Below, in pieces: positions 25,201-32,438 of a DNA stretch of 35,736 bases. Position numbers and translations under genes: made by a program. The notes below the pieces were generated by a model that was not told the origin of the DNA, did not search any database, and saw only the letters and a list, made by a program, of their open reading frames with translations. Each line of letters begins with the position of its first letter. Position 1 is the first letter of the stretch. Origin of the DNA: SIG440 sp045578305. GTDB lineage: Bacteria; Bacillota; Clostridia; Monoglobales; Monoglobaceae. The DNA lies in contig JAZNKA010000073.1 in the NCBI GenBank assembly GCA_045578305.1, forward strand, positions 1-35,736, read 5' to 3'.

Positions 25201-26074
25201 ATCCCAAACCCCCTAACTCATAAATAAATACTTCTTCCAAAGTAAGACTTACTTTGTCAAATACAACAGGGTTGTGCTTCTTTATTTTTTCTTCGACTAA
25301 AGCTGAATCACCCTTTACAATAAGGGTATTGACCGACCCGATGTTTGAAAAGTGCAAAATGTCAATTTCGTTCTTAAGTTCATCAGGGAACCCATCACTA
25401 AACACCATCTGCACCTTTAATATATTACCCTTAAGATCATCAAGCGGCTTTTCCACAATCATCTTTCCGCCGTGTATTATCCCTACATAATCACAGATAT
25501 CCTCAAGCTCTCTTAAGTTGTGTGATGACACAAGCACAGTCATATCTCTTTCTGCAACATCCGAAATGATTATGTTCATAATCTGTTTGCGCATCACAGG
25601 GTCAAGTCCGTCAAGGGGCTCGTCAAGAATAAGAACATCCGGCATTGCCGAAAGAGCAAGTCTGAATGCCACCTGTTTTTTCATACCCTTTGAAAGTCTG
25701 CGAATCTGGCGGTTTTCCTCAATTTTCAGCACTTCACCCAATTTTTCGTATCTTTCGCGACTAAAGTTTTGGTATATATCTTCATAAAACCGCGCCATTT
25801 GCTTTACCGTAAAGCTGGGATAAAAATACCAGTCGTCATTGATACAAAGCACCCTTTGCTTTAAATCCTCATTTTCCCACACATCTTCGCCGTCTATTTG
25901 AACAGTTCCCTCGTCCTGACGAATAGCTCCTGTGAGATGATTTATAATCGTGGTCTTACCTGCCCCGTTTGGCCCAACCAAGCCATATATACTGCCCTTT
26001 GGCACCGTAATATCAAATTGGTCAAGCGCACAAAAATCACCAAAGTTTTTTACAATTCCTCTTGTTTTAATCAC
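25175..26074 (-). CDS. ABC transporter ATP-binding protein
   Basis: The 299-residue ATPase has a Walker A motif GPNGAGKTT at about 34-42, a Q-loop region, an ABC signature variant RLSKGMKKQVAF at about 130-141, Walker B LILDEPLDGLD, and an H-loop SSHNLRE. The signature SKGMKKQ is typical of the YtrB/BcrA-like subfamily that works with ABC-2 permeases. The start is GTG, overlapping the gntR stop as GTGA, with AGAGGGA upstream. It should energise the permease encoded next. Confidence 0.95.
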   Translation of the reverse strand: MIKTRGIVKNFGDFCALDQFDITVPKGSIYGLVGPNGAGKTTIINHLTGAIRQDEGTVQIDGEDVWENEDLKQRVLCINDDWYFYPSFTVKQMARFYEDIYQNFSRERYEKLGEVLKIEENRQIRRLSKGMKKQVAFRLALSAMPDVLILDEPLDGLDPVMRKQIMNIIISDVAERDMTVLVSSHNLRELEDICDYVGIIHGGKMIVEKPLDDLKGNILKVQMVFSDGFPDELKNEIDILHFSNIGSVNTLIVKGDSALVEEKIKKHNPVVFDKVSLTLEEVFIYELGGLGYDFSHIIV

Positions 26075-26448
26075 TTTGTTCCCTCTCTTTCTTCAAAAAC
26101 TTTGTCCAAAACTCGTTCAAGTCCTTCCTTACTCTCACCATAAAAGGCAAGTTCTCTTGCTGCTTCCAAAAGCGCAGAGTACAAATCCTCTATAGTTTTG
26201 TCGTCGGCACTTTTTGCCTCTGCAACAAAATTCCCTCGCCCGCGGATACTGTAGATAATACCCTCTGCCTCCAGGTTTTTATATGCTTTCTGGACCGTAT
26301 TGGGATTTACGGTAAGTTCCACCGACAAATCACGCACCGACGGAAGCTGTTCATCCTTTGAAAGTGCCCCGCATATCACAAGATCCTTTATGCCCTGCGA
26401 AATCTGCTCGTGCAGCGGCTTGCCGCTTTTATAATCCAACTTTACCAC
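26071..26448 (-). CDS. GntR-family regulator, YtrA subfamily
   Basis: The protein has an N-terminal winged helix-turn-helix (KPLHEQISQGIKDLVICG, LPSVRDLSVELTVNPNTVQKAYKNLEAEG) and only a short C-terminal helical region, as in the YtrA subfamily that controls adjacent ABC transporters. The preferred start is the GTG at 26448 (125 residues, the usual YtrA size), preceded by GAGGTG. The in-frame ATG at 26505 would place translation upstream of the palindrome and close to the -10, which is not plausible. It probably represses its own operon through the dyad at 26464-26490 and is released by an envelope-related signal. Confidence 0.93.
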   Translation of the reverse strand: MVKLDYKSGKPLHEQISQGIKDLVICGALSKDEQLPSVRDLSVELTVNPNTVQKAYKNLEAEGIIYSIRGRGNFVAEAKSADDKTIEDLYSALLEAARELAFYGESKEGLERVLDKVFEEREGTK

Positions 26449-26463
26449 AATATCACCTCGCTC

Positions 26464-26490
26464 AACTGTACTATGTGTATTAATACAGTT
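26464..26490. promoter_or_regulatory. palindromic operator of the GntR/ABC operon
   Basis: AACTGTA (26464-26470) and TACAGTT (26484-26490) are perfect inverted arms around a 13-base spacer. A perfect 12-bp palindrome TGTATTAATACA lies at 26476-26487 within the same element. It starts directly downstream of the -10 and covers the transcription start, an ideal place for repression by the GntR protein. Confidence 0.7.
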
Positions 26491-26492
26491 AT

Positions 26493-26521
26493 AATATAGC
26501 ATCAAATTTGTCCTTTGTCAA
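26493..26521 (-). promoter_or_regulatory. sigma-A promoter of the GntR/ABC operon
   Basis: On the minus strand there is a perfect -35 TTGACA (26516-26521) and a -10 TATATT (26493-26498), separated by 17 bases. Transcription would start near 26486, inside the operator palindrome. Confidence 0.8.
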
Positions 26522-26550
26522 TAGTTTTTTCAAAAAAATTGAAATCATAG

Positions 26551-26585
26551 AAAAAGAGCGTGGTCACGCTGAACCCCGCTCTTTT
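26551..26585 (-). terminator. intrinsic terminator after the DeoR regulator
   Basis: AAAAGAGCG (26552-26560) pairs with CGCTCTTTT (26577-26585), with further GGT/ACC pairing inside after one mismatch. On the minus strand the stem is followed by a T-run. It starts 14 bases after the DeoR stop. Confidence 0.82.
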
Positions 26586-26599
26586 AAACTTATCTTTTG

Positions 26600-27361
26600 C
26601 TAAACTGTCAAAACACCTATTTCAAGTTCTTCAAGCTTTTCCTTAAGCTCACCCTCCGGCTCATAATCAGATATAAGATAATTTATTTCGTCAAGATGAG
26701 CAAGCTTGACAAAGCCCACACTTCCCATTTTGCTTTTGTCGCAAAGGTAGTATTTGTGCCTTGAATTCTTAAGCATTTTTTGTTTTATTCCACATTCCTG
26801 CTCGTTGCTCTCAAGAATACCGCTTTCTGCCGAAACACCTTTGCTCGAAAAGAACATTTTGCTTGCCACATAATTCTCGGCAATGCTGTTTTCGGCAAGG
26901 GTGCCTACAAACGACTGGTTGTGACTGAGCACGCCGCCAACCGATATAACCTTAATCGAATCGCATCCATCAAGCTCCACAATAACTCTGAGAGAATTAG
27001 TAATGATTGTAATATTGCGCATATTTTTAAGCTCTTTTGCAATAAAAAATGTAGTGGTCGATGCATCAAGAAAAATGGTATCGCCTTCATTTACTTGTGT
27101 TGCTGCAAGTCTGGCGATTTTTTGTTTTGCTTCAACATTGGTGGATTTGCGCTTTTCAAGCGACATTTCATTGGTGTTTTCGTCCAAAGCAACTGCGCCG
27201 CCATGAGTACGCTTCAAAAATTCTTGCTTTTCAAGCTTTTCAAGGTCGCGGCGGACCGTTTCTTCGGTTACACCAAGCTCGGTACTGAGCCTGTTTACTG
27301 ATACAGCTCCTTCATCAGACAAAATCTCCAATATTTTTTTCTGTCGTTCAAGTGCAAACAT
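26600..27361 (-). CDS. DeoR-family transcriptional regulator
   Basis: The protein has an N-terminal DeoR helix-turn-helix (residues about 1-57: ERQKKILEILSDEGAVSVNRL, then VTEETVRRDLEKLE and THGGAV) and a C-terminal sugar-phosphate sensor domain of the ISOCOT fold with GDTIFLDASTTT, ITNSLRV and GGVLSHNQSFVG. The start at 27361 (MFALERQKKI, 253 residues) follows GGAGAG; an upstream in-frame start at 27400 would lie inside the preceding terminator. DeoR proteins usually repress sugar operons and respond to a phosphorylated sugar. It lies directly after the microcompartment operon, whose terminator separates them, so it is the likely regulator of that operon, with fuculose- or rhamnulose-phosphate a plausible effector. 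Confidence 0.93.
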   Translation of the reverse strand: MFALERQKKILEILSDEGAVSVNRLSTELGVTEETVRRDLEKLEKQEFLKRTHGGAVALDENTNEMSLEKRKSTNVEAKQKIARLAATQVNEGDTIFLDASTTTFFIAKELKNMRNITIITNSLRVIVELDGCDSIKVISVGGVLSHNQSFVGTLAENSIAENYVASKMFFSSKGVSAESGILESNEQECGIKQKMLKNSRHKYYLCDKSKMGSVGFVKLAHLDEINYLISDYEPEGELKEKLEELEIGVLTV

Positions 27362-27392
27362 ATAAACAACTCTCCGTTTCTTCAATTTACAC

Positions 27393-27415
27393 AAAAACAC
27401 GCAAAAATTTGCGTG
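27393..27415 (-). terminator. intrinsic terminator of the BMC operon
   Basis: CACGCAAA (27398-27405) and TTTGCGTG (27408-27415) form a perfect 8-bp hairpin. On the minus strand it is followed by TTTTTGTG. It lies 14 bases after the pduL stop. As a perfect dyad just upstream of deoR it could also act as an operator. Confidence 0.68.
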
Positions 27416-27428
27416 ATTTTGTCTTTTA

Positions 27429-28067
27429 CTATCTTGGCTTTTTAATTATCTTAACTTTTGAACCATTCTTAAGTCCTGCCGAGTTTGCATCATCAGTATC
27501 AATGTGCATCTCAACATTAAAATCATCACGAACTCTGACCTGAACATCATAAAAACGGGTTGGCTTTATACCTTCAACCTCAACATCTACATAGTCATTG
27601 TCCATCAAATCATTTGCAGCAGCATATTCGGGGGTCAAATGAATATGGCGGTTTGCAATAATCACACCCTCTTTAAGATAAACACTGCCACAAGGTCCAA
27701 CAAGAACTATTTTTTCTGAGCCTTTAATTTCGCCCGAAGGTCTTACAGGAGGACTTACTTTAAGCACAAATGTATCAGTTCTGGAAATCTCTACCTGAGT
27801 GTTTTTTCTTACAGGGCCCAAAACTCTTACATTTTCAATCGCCTTAAGCGACGGTCCAACCAAGGTAACAACCTCGTTTGACGCAAATTCGCGACCCATA
27901 AGATACTTTTTGACCGTCAGCTTGTAGCCTTTGCCAAAAAGAATCTCCAAATCCTCTTGCGAAAGGTGGACATGTCTTTGCGAAACGCCAATTTTAATCT
28001 GCCCGTCTGTCTCCATGCTTTCAATCACGCTTTTTACAGCTTTTGCAACTGTCTCTACATCATACAT
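27429..28067 (-). CDS. pduL: phosphate propanoyltransferase PduL
   Basis: PduL converts propionyl-CoA and phosphate to propionyl phosphate and recycles CoA inside the microcompartment. The protein has two related beta-barrel domains with the zinc-binding motifs GVSQRHVHL, NRHIHLTPEYA and EMHIDTDDAN. The N-terminus (VETVAKAVKSVIESM) is a short amphipathic helix followed by a linker, as in PduL proteins targeted to shells. The start ATG at 28067 (212 residues) has AGGTGG 8 bases upstream; a GTG four codons earlier (28079) has a Shine-Dalgarno too close to it. It is the last gene of the BMC operon. Confidence 0.95.
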   Translation of the reverse strand: MYDVETVAKAVKSVIESMETDGQIKIGVSQRHVHLSQEDLEILFGKGYKLTVKKYLMGREFASNEVVTLVGPSLKAIENVRVLGPVRKNTQVEISRTDTFVLKVSPPVRPSGEIKGSEKIVLVGPCGSVYLKEGVIIANRHIHLTPEYAAANDLMDNDYVDVEVEGIKPTRFYDVQVRVRDDFNVEMHIDTDDANSAGLKNGSKVKIIKKPR

Positions 28068-28084
28068 ATACTCTTCCACCTACC

Positions 28085-28360
28085 CTACTTTTCCATATCA
28101 AAGAATTTTGTTACTTCTTCATGAGGGCTTGCAATTACCTCGCAACCAAAAACCTTGCCAAGTTTTGACGCCTTTTGGCTTCCTGCCGCAACAGCAGCAG
28201 TAACAGCCGAAACATTTCCTGCAACAATAATTGTAACAAGTGCTCCGCCAAGTCTTTTTTCTGTGTGTATAACTCTTACGTCAGCCGCTTTAGTCATCGC
28301 ATCAAGACCCTCTATTGAGGCAATCAAGCCCTTAACTTCTAACAATCCGATTGATTCCAT
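28085..28360 (-). CDS. BMC-H hexameric shell protein
   Basis: The 91-residue protein is a single BMC domain (SIGLLEVKGLIASIEGLDAM, GGALVTIIVAGNVSAVTAAV, VIASPHEEV). Such proteins form hexagonal tiles with a central pore. It is clearly different from the two main BMC-H proteins at 32439-33129, with KRLGGALVT instead of the usual EKIGSGLVS near the pore, suggesting a minor tile with another permeability. It has AGGAGG upstream and lies 6 bases after the preceding BMC gene and 17 bases before the pduL start. Confidence 0.95.
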   Translation of the reverse strand: MESIGLLEVKGLIASIEGLDAMTKAADVRVIHTEKRLGGALVTIIVAGNVSAVTAAVAAGSQKASKLGKVFGCEVIASPHEEVTKFFDMEK

Positions 28361-28366
28361 ATCAGG

Positions 28367-28714
28367 CTAATCCTCCTCTATAAAGCTCTTTGGTAATTTT
28401 TTATTGAATTTATCCTTATTGAAATCCAAAAGGTATGCCATTTTCTCAACACCTGCACCCGGATTTGCAATTATATGGGATACGATATACTTGCCTTTTG
28501 ATTCAGCATATGCTCTGCCTGCTGCGATCGCCGCCTTTACCGCCGCAATATTACCCGCAATCTTTACCTGCATAACCAACGGTGGTGCAGATGGGTCTTT
28601 GGGTCTGTTGCGGTCAAAGGCAATAACTTTTATATCTGCGGTCTTAGCACAAATGTCAGCAACACAAACCGCTGTTGACAAGGTGTAAACCTCGATCATT
28701 CCTAATGCTTTCAT
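28367..28714 (-). CDS. BMC-H shell protein with loop insertion and C-terminal tail
   Basis: This 115-residue single BMC-domain protein (KALGMIEVYTLSTAVCVADIC) has an insertion of about 10-12 residues between the second and third strands (DRNRPKDPSAPPL) and a charged C-terminal tail of about 20 residues (DKFNKKLPKSFIEED). The BMC landmarks KIAGNIAAVKAAIAAG and IIANPGAGVEK are present. The insertion falls where the pore loop and convex face of BMC-H hexamers are formed, so pore shape may differ. Cysteines at 17 and 22 are unusual. It lies between the aldehyde dehydrogenase and the other minor BMC-H. I do not recognise a named orthologue. Confidence 0.88.
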   Translation of the reverse strand: MKALGMIEVYTLSTAVCVADICAKTADIKVIAFDRNRPKDPSAPPLVMQVKIAGNIAAVKAAIAAGRAYAESKGKYIVSHIIANPGAGVEKMAYLLDFNKDKFNKKLPKSFIEED

Positions 28715-28743
28715 AAATTAAATCCCTTTCGGTAAATTATCTG

Positions 28744-30129
28744 TTATACTATGTGCAAACCATCAGCCATTACGCAACGTCTTTGACGGGTAAATGACCT
28801 TGCCGAAGTAATACCCTCACCTGTGGGGCCGGCAATTGTAAAGGTTGTATGTCCTTCACCACCTGCACCGATACCTGCATAAGAGGGAGCGTTCTTTACA
28901 AAAATTGTTGTTTCAACAGCTCTTGCAAATGCAGTAAGTCTGTCAACATTCTTCGAGTGAATGTGTGCACTGTGACGGTTTCCGTGTTCTGCCTTTACAG
29001 CCATCATAATTGCTTCTTCAATAGTTGAAACTCTTACGATAGGAAGTATGGGCATCATCATTTCTACCTGAACAAACGGATGCATCTCATCTGTCTCGCA
29101 GATAATAAGTCTGGGATCTGCATCTATGCCAATTTCTTTAAGGAACTTGCCTGCATCTTTGCCAACCCATTTTTTGTTTATTCCAAATTTTCCGTCTTTT
29201 TCAATCAAAGCAACCTTCAAAAGCTTGTCAACTTCTGCACCCTTAAGAAGATATGCACCACTTTTCTGCATCGAAGCGATAAGCGCATCAGCAACCGAAT
29301 TCAGAACGAAACATTCTTTTTCAGCAATACAAGGAAGGTTGTTGTCAAAGCTTGCTCCCTTAACTATATCAGCGCCCGCCTTTGCAATATCAGCTGTATC
29401 ATCAACAATAACGGGTGGGTTGCCGGCACCTGCACCGATAGCCTTCTTTCCCGAAGAAAGAAGCATCTTTACAACGCCGGGGCCGCCTGTCGCAACAAGC
29501 ATACGAACCATAGGCGAATTAACCATTGTGTTTGATGTATCCATCGTCGGATTTTTAACCGAAACAACCAAATTCTCAGGGCCGCCTGCAGCAAGAATTC
29601 CTCTGTTTACAAGGTCAACTGCATAGTTTGCAATCTTCTTTGCGTTTGGATGGGGATTGAATACAACAGCATTTCCGCCTGCAATCATGCCGATTGAGTT
29701 ACAGATGACAGTCTCACTCGGGTTTGTAGAAGGTGTGATGCTTCCGATTACGCCAAAGGGAGCCATCTCAATAAGGGTAAGACCATCATCACCAGTCTTT
29801 ACTGAAGGCTGCAAATCCTCTGTTCCGGGAGTTTTGTTTGCAACCAGCTGATGCTTGATTATTTTGTCCGAAACTCTTCCCATTCCGGTTTCCTCAACGC
29901 CAAGCTTTGCCATTGCTTCTGCTTCGTTCAAGGTAAGCTCACGAATTTTAGCAATCATCTTTTCTCTTTGCTCAACGGTGTATCCCTTATATTCAACATA
30001 TGCCTTCGAAACTGCTTCAAGGGCTTCTTCCATTGTATCAAAAACACCTTTCAGTTTCTTGTCCGGCTCTACATTGACATTCTGTATAACACTCTCAACT
30101 ATACGACTTATGTACTTTTCATCAACCAT
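28744..30129 (-). CDS. CoA-acylating aldehyde dehydrogenase (PduP/EutE-like)
   Basis: The 461-residue enzyme has the aldehyde dehydrogenase fold: PFGVIGSITPSTNP at the cofactor site, GGNAVVFNPHPNAK, VATGGPGVVK, and the catalytic cysteine in NNLPCIAEKE. These CoA-dependent enzymes turn propionaldehyde (or acetaldehyde) plus CoA and NAD+ into the acyl-CoA inside the compartment. Residues about 6-18 (YISRIVESVIQNV) form an amphipathic helix followed by a linker, the expected N-terminal encapsulation peptide. It has AGAGGTG upstream. Neighbouring PduT- and PduL-like proteins support a propanediol-type pathway. Confidence 0.95.
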   Translation of the reverse strand: MVDEKYISRIVESVIQNVNVEPDKKLKGVFDTMEEALEAVSKAYVEYKGYTVEQREKMIAKIRELTLNEAEAMAKLGVEETGMGRVSDKIIKHQLVANKTPGTEDLQPSVKTGDDGLTLIEMAPFGVIGSITPSTNPSETVICNSIGMIAGGNAVVFNPHPNAKKIANYAVDLVNRGILAAGGPENLVVSVKNPTMDTSNTMVNSPMVRMLVATGGPGVVKMLLSSGKKAIGAGAGNPPVIVDDTADIAKAGADIVKGASFDNNLPCIAEKECFVLNSVADALIASMQKSGAYLLKGAEVDKLLKVALIEKDGKFGINKKWVGKDAGKFLKEIGIDADPRLIICETDEMHPFVQVEMMMPILPIVRVSTIEEAIMMAVKAEHGNRHSAHIHSKNVDRLTAFARAVETTIFVKNAPSYAGIGAGGEGHTTFTIAGPTGEGITSARSFTRQRRCVMADGLHIV

Positions 30130-30160
30130 TTTTGTTACACACCTCTCTGTAATATATTAG

Positions 30161-30709
30161 CTATATGATGGTTTCCCACAATTTATCATCAGGATTTGCA
30201 ATAACCGAGCTGTCTAAGAACATTGCTCCGTCCTTAACCTCGGATTTAGCCTTTTCAATAGCAGCCTCAACTGCCGCAACTTCGCCTGTAAGAAGCATAT
30301 ACGACTTGCCGCACATACCCCTTGCAATTCGGAGTTCGATAAGCTTTACTATGGAAGTCTTTGCTGCAATATCAGCTGCAAGGATTATTGATGCAGCCGA
30401 ATATGTTTCCAGAACACCCAAAGCCCGTTTGTCATCAATTTCCGAACTGCCGTAAATAGCCGGGAATATCGAATCGTGAGGATTTCCAAGAACAAAACTG
30501 TCTATCAGTTTGTCCGAGAACGCCACCTTAACCGCATCTACCGATGCACGCACAGCACTCAGCTCGCCCTCTATCAAAACAATATATTTACCGGGGCAGA
30601 CAACCTCCGCCTCAATAACCTTTACCTCTGCAGTCTTTATCATCATATCTGCAGCACGAATTCCGGTGGAAACTGTAGTAAATTCAGCCATTGCTAACGC
30701 TTTTCCCAT
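30161..30709 (-). CDS. pduT: PduT-like tandem BMC-T shell protein with Cys38
   Basis: The 182-residue protein contains two BMC domains (about 1-90 and 95-182). Residues 35-42 read AEVVCPGK, with Cys at 38; the CPGK motif at this position is the one that binds a [4Fe-4S] cluster at the trimer pore in PduT. The second domain contains RALGVLETYSAAS and ARGMCGKSYMLLTGE. PduT trimers are thought to pass electrons through the shell together with PduS, which is encoded just upstream (3-base gap) here. The Shine-Dalgarno is AGGGGGA. Confidence 0.93.
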   Translation of the reverse strand: MGKALAMAEFTTVSTGIRAADMMIKTAEVKVIEAEVVCPGKYIVLIEGELSAVRASVDAVKVAFSDKLIDSFVLGNPHDSIFPAIYGSSEIDDKRALGVLETYSAASIILAADIAAKTSIVKLIELRIARGMCGKSYMLLTGEVAAVEAAIEKAKSEVKDGAMFLDSSVIANPDDKLWETII

Positions 30710-30712
30710 TTT

Positions 30713-32053
30713 TTAAATTTCCCCCTTTTCTGCACTGCTTAAAATTATGTACTTTTCTGTAACATCTTTGACTTTTGCACTTACCGGGCTGTGAATTTCT
30801 GCACCCAACCCTTCGCAAGAAGCAATTTTTTGGAAGGTTTCAACCTTGTCGCCTTTTTTAACCAATGGTTTTGCCGGCTGACCTATATGCTGCGAAAGTG
30901 CAATCTTAAACTCCTTGTTTTTAAGAGATATTTCCGCAACAGGTGCCTCAACATCATACTCTTTAAGTCCAAGCCTTGAAACAAGCCTTTCCATCGGTAC
31001 CAGCTTGAATTTACGCTGTTCGTCCGGACCTTTGAATTTGGGTTCGTCAGGAAGCTTGATTCCTTTTGCCCGGATTTCGTTTTTCAAAACACCTATCAAC
31101 GCGCCCGGCGCAAGACCCTGCTGACACGAATACATATCACAAAGTCTGCATTGCGAACAATATGCCGTGTTGACAACTGCCGCAATATCCGAGGTCATAC
31201 CTTTTGAAATCGCCCTCATTACCGAATGAGGTTCGATTGGATGTCCAAGTAAATTTCTTGAGCAAAGGTCCGTACACATTCTGCATTGACAGCACGAGCT
31301 CATTGCTCTGTATATGTTAGTTTTTGTATTTGCTTTCTTTTTCATCACAACGGGATGGTCTTTTGGAAGAACAAGCACCGCATTTGTGGTTTTTGTTACC
31401 AAATCATTCTTTTTAGCAAGTCTTCCCGTCATTGCTCCGCCGTTTAAATATTCACATTCCTCTGTTGTTTCGCCACCTGCTAATTTTACGACGTCTTTAA
31501 AGGTGATTCCAAGAGGAACTTTGACAGTAATCGGATTTTTGACTGCTCCTGCAACAGTCAAATATTTGTAACAAACAGGAGTTTTTTCTTTTAAAGCATA
31601 ATAAGTGTTAAGTATTGTCTCAACATTGAATACTATAACACCTTTAGAAATCGGCAGTTTGCCCGGTTCTACCACTCTGCCGGTAGTTTCGCATATGGTG
31701 ATAAGTTCATCACCTGCCGGATATATCTCGGGAAGAAGAGCGACGGTCATATTTTTGTACTCGCCGATATTCTCCTCGACAGCCTCAATTGTTTCACTGT
31801 AAACTTTCTTGATTGCAAGGATTACATCCTTTGCTCCAACTGCATTTCTTACAGTGTCCAAAGCCCACAAAATTTCTGCCGCATTTTGAGCAAGCAACTG
31901 TCTGTGGAGTTTGAAAAGAGGCTCACATTCTGCACAATTGAGAATAATTGTGTCAGCTTTTTCATTCAACTTTGCGTACGAAGGAAAGCCTGCTCCGCCT
32001 GCGCCAACTATGCCGCATTCTTTCATCAATACAGCCAATTCATCCATCTTCAT
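30713..32053 (-). CDS. pduS: PduS/RnfC-like flavo-iron-sulfur oxidoreductase
   Basis: The 446-residue protein has the N-terminal GIVGAGGAGFPSYAKL, the FMN/NADH-binding region of RnfC/NuoF-like proteins, ILNCAECEP, a SLBB-like domain (about 165-240), and two ferredoxin-type motifs: CCQCRMCTDLC at about 255-265 and CSQCRLCDMYSC at about 300-312. PduS of Salmonella is a cobalamin reductase, but homologues also occur in B12-independent loci, where they probably regenerate NAD+ or move electrons through PduT. No cobalamin gene is seen in the window, so the acceptor is open. It has AGGGGGA about 10 bases before the ATG. Confidence 0.93.
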   Translation of the reverse strand: MKMDELAVLMKECGIVGAGGAGFPSYAKLNEKADTIILNCAECEPLFKLHRQLLAQNAAEILWALDTVRNAVGAKDVILAIKKVYSETIEAVEENIGEYKNMTVALLPEIYPAGDELITICETTGRVVEPGKLPISKGVIVFNVETILNTYYALKEKTPVCYKYLTVAGAVKNPITVKVPLGITFKDVVKLAGGETTEECEYLNGGAMTGRLAKKNDLVTKTTNAVLVLPKDHPVVMKKKANTKTNIYRAMSSCCQCRMCTDLCSRNLLGHPIEPHSVMRAISKGMTSDIAAVVNTAYCSQCRLCDMYSCQQGLAPGALIGVLKNEIRAKGIKLPDEPKFKGPDEQRKFKLVPMERLVSRLGLKEYDVEAPVAEISLKNKEFKIALSQHIGQPAKPLVKKGDKVETFQKIASCEGLGAEIHSPVSAKVKDVTEKYIILSSAEKGEI

Positions 32054-32092
32054 CTGTGAGCAATCCCCCTTCTGTCAATTTTTAAAAGCTTT

Positions 32093-32347
32093 CTAAAACT
32101 TTTCTCCATCATCTATAATGCCGACGATAGCCGCATCAATAGGCGAAGTTTCTTTGCCACAACCGATTCGTGCGGCACTTCCGAGTGCAACCAACACATA
32201 TTCGCCAATACCTGCGCCTATGTTATCAACTGCAATAATCTTTTCTTTTTTCCCTTCGGTAGGCTCAATAATCATAAATTTGCTTCCTACCAGGTTCTCG
32301 TTTTTGCGTGTCGAAACAACGCTTCCAACCACTTTGCCGATAATCAT
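32093..32347 (-). CDS. EutN/CcmL-type BMC-P pentameric vertex protein
   Basis: This 84-residue protein is a beta-barrel of the EutN/CcmL/PduN family: MIIGKVVGSVVSTRKNENLVG at the start, IAVDNIGAGIGEYVLVALGSAA in the middle and PIDAAIVGIIDD at the end. Pentamers close the vertices of the polyhedral shell. A leader with a hairpin and a palindrome separates it from the two main shell genes upstream. The ribosome binding site is AAAGGAAC, weaker than for the main BMC-H genes, consistent with low vertex stoichiometry. Confidence 0.96.
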   Translation of the reverse strand: MIIGKVVGSVVSTRKNENLVGSKFMIIEPTEGKKEKIIAVDNIGAGIGEYVLVALGSAARIGCGKETSPIDAAIVGIIDDGEKF

Positions 32348-32364
32348 AATTCAAAAGTTCCTTT

Positions 32365-32374
32365 CCGTATACGG
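32365..32374. promoter_or_regulatory. 10-bp palindrome next to the eutN-like ribosome binding site
   Basis: CCGTATACGG is a perfect 10-bp palindrome directly adjoining the AAAGGAAC Shine-Dalgarno of the vertex-protein gene. It might help form an RNA structure with the nearby hairpin or be a protein site. Function is unknown. Confidence 0.35.
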
Positions 32375-32380
32375 CATCCG

Positions 32381-32403
32381 GGGGCAGAGCGTGGCTCCGC
32401 CCC
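32381..32403 (-). other. strong intercistronic hairpin without T-run, inside the BMC operon
   Basis: GGGGCAGAGC (32381-32390) and GCTCCGCCCC (32394-32403) form a 10-bp stem with one G-U (on the minus-strand RNA) and a three-base loop. No T-run follows, so it is not a standard terminator. It sits after the two major shell genes and before the vertex gene, where it could protect the upstream mRNA 3' end or partly stop transcription. Confidence 0.7.
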
Positions 32404-32438
32404 ATAATTTGCCATATAGCCTTTGCTTTTAAATAAAA

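Noticed and set aside
32381..32403. Reading the BMC intercistronic hairpin as a full terminator
   Set aside because: No T-run follows on the minus strand, and the downstream genes need the upstream promoter, as no convincing one is seen in the gap.
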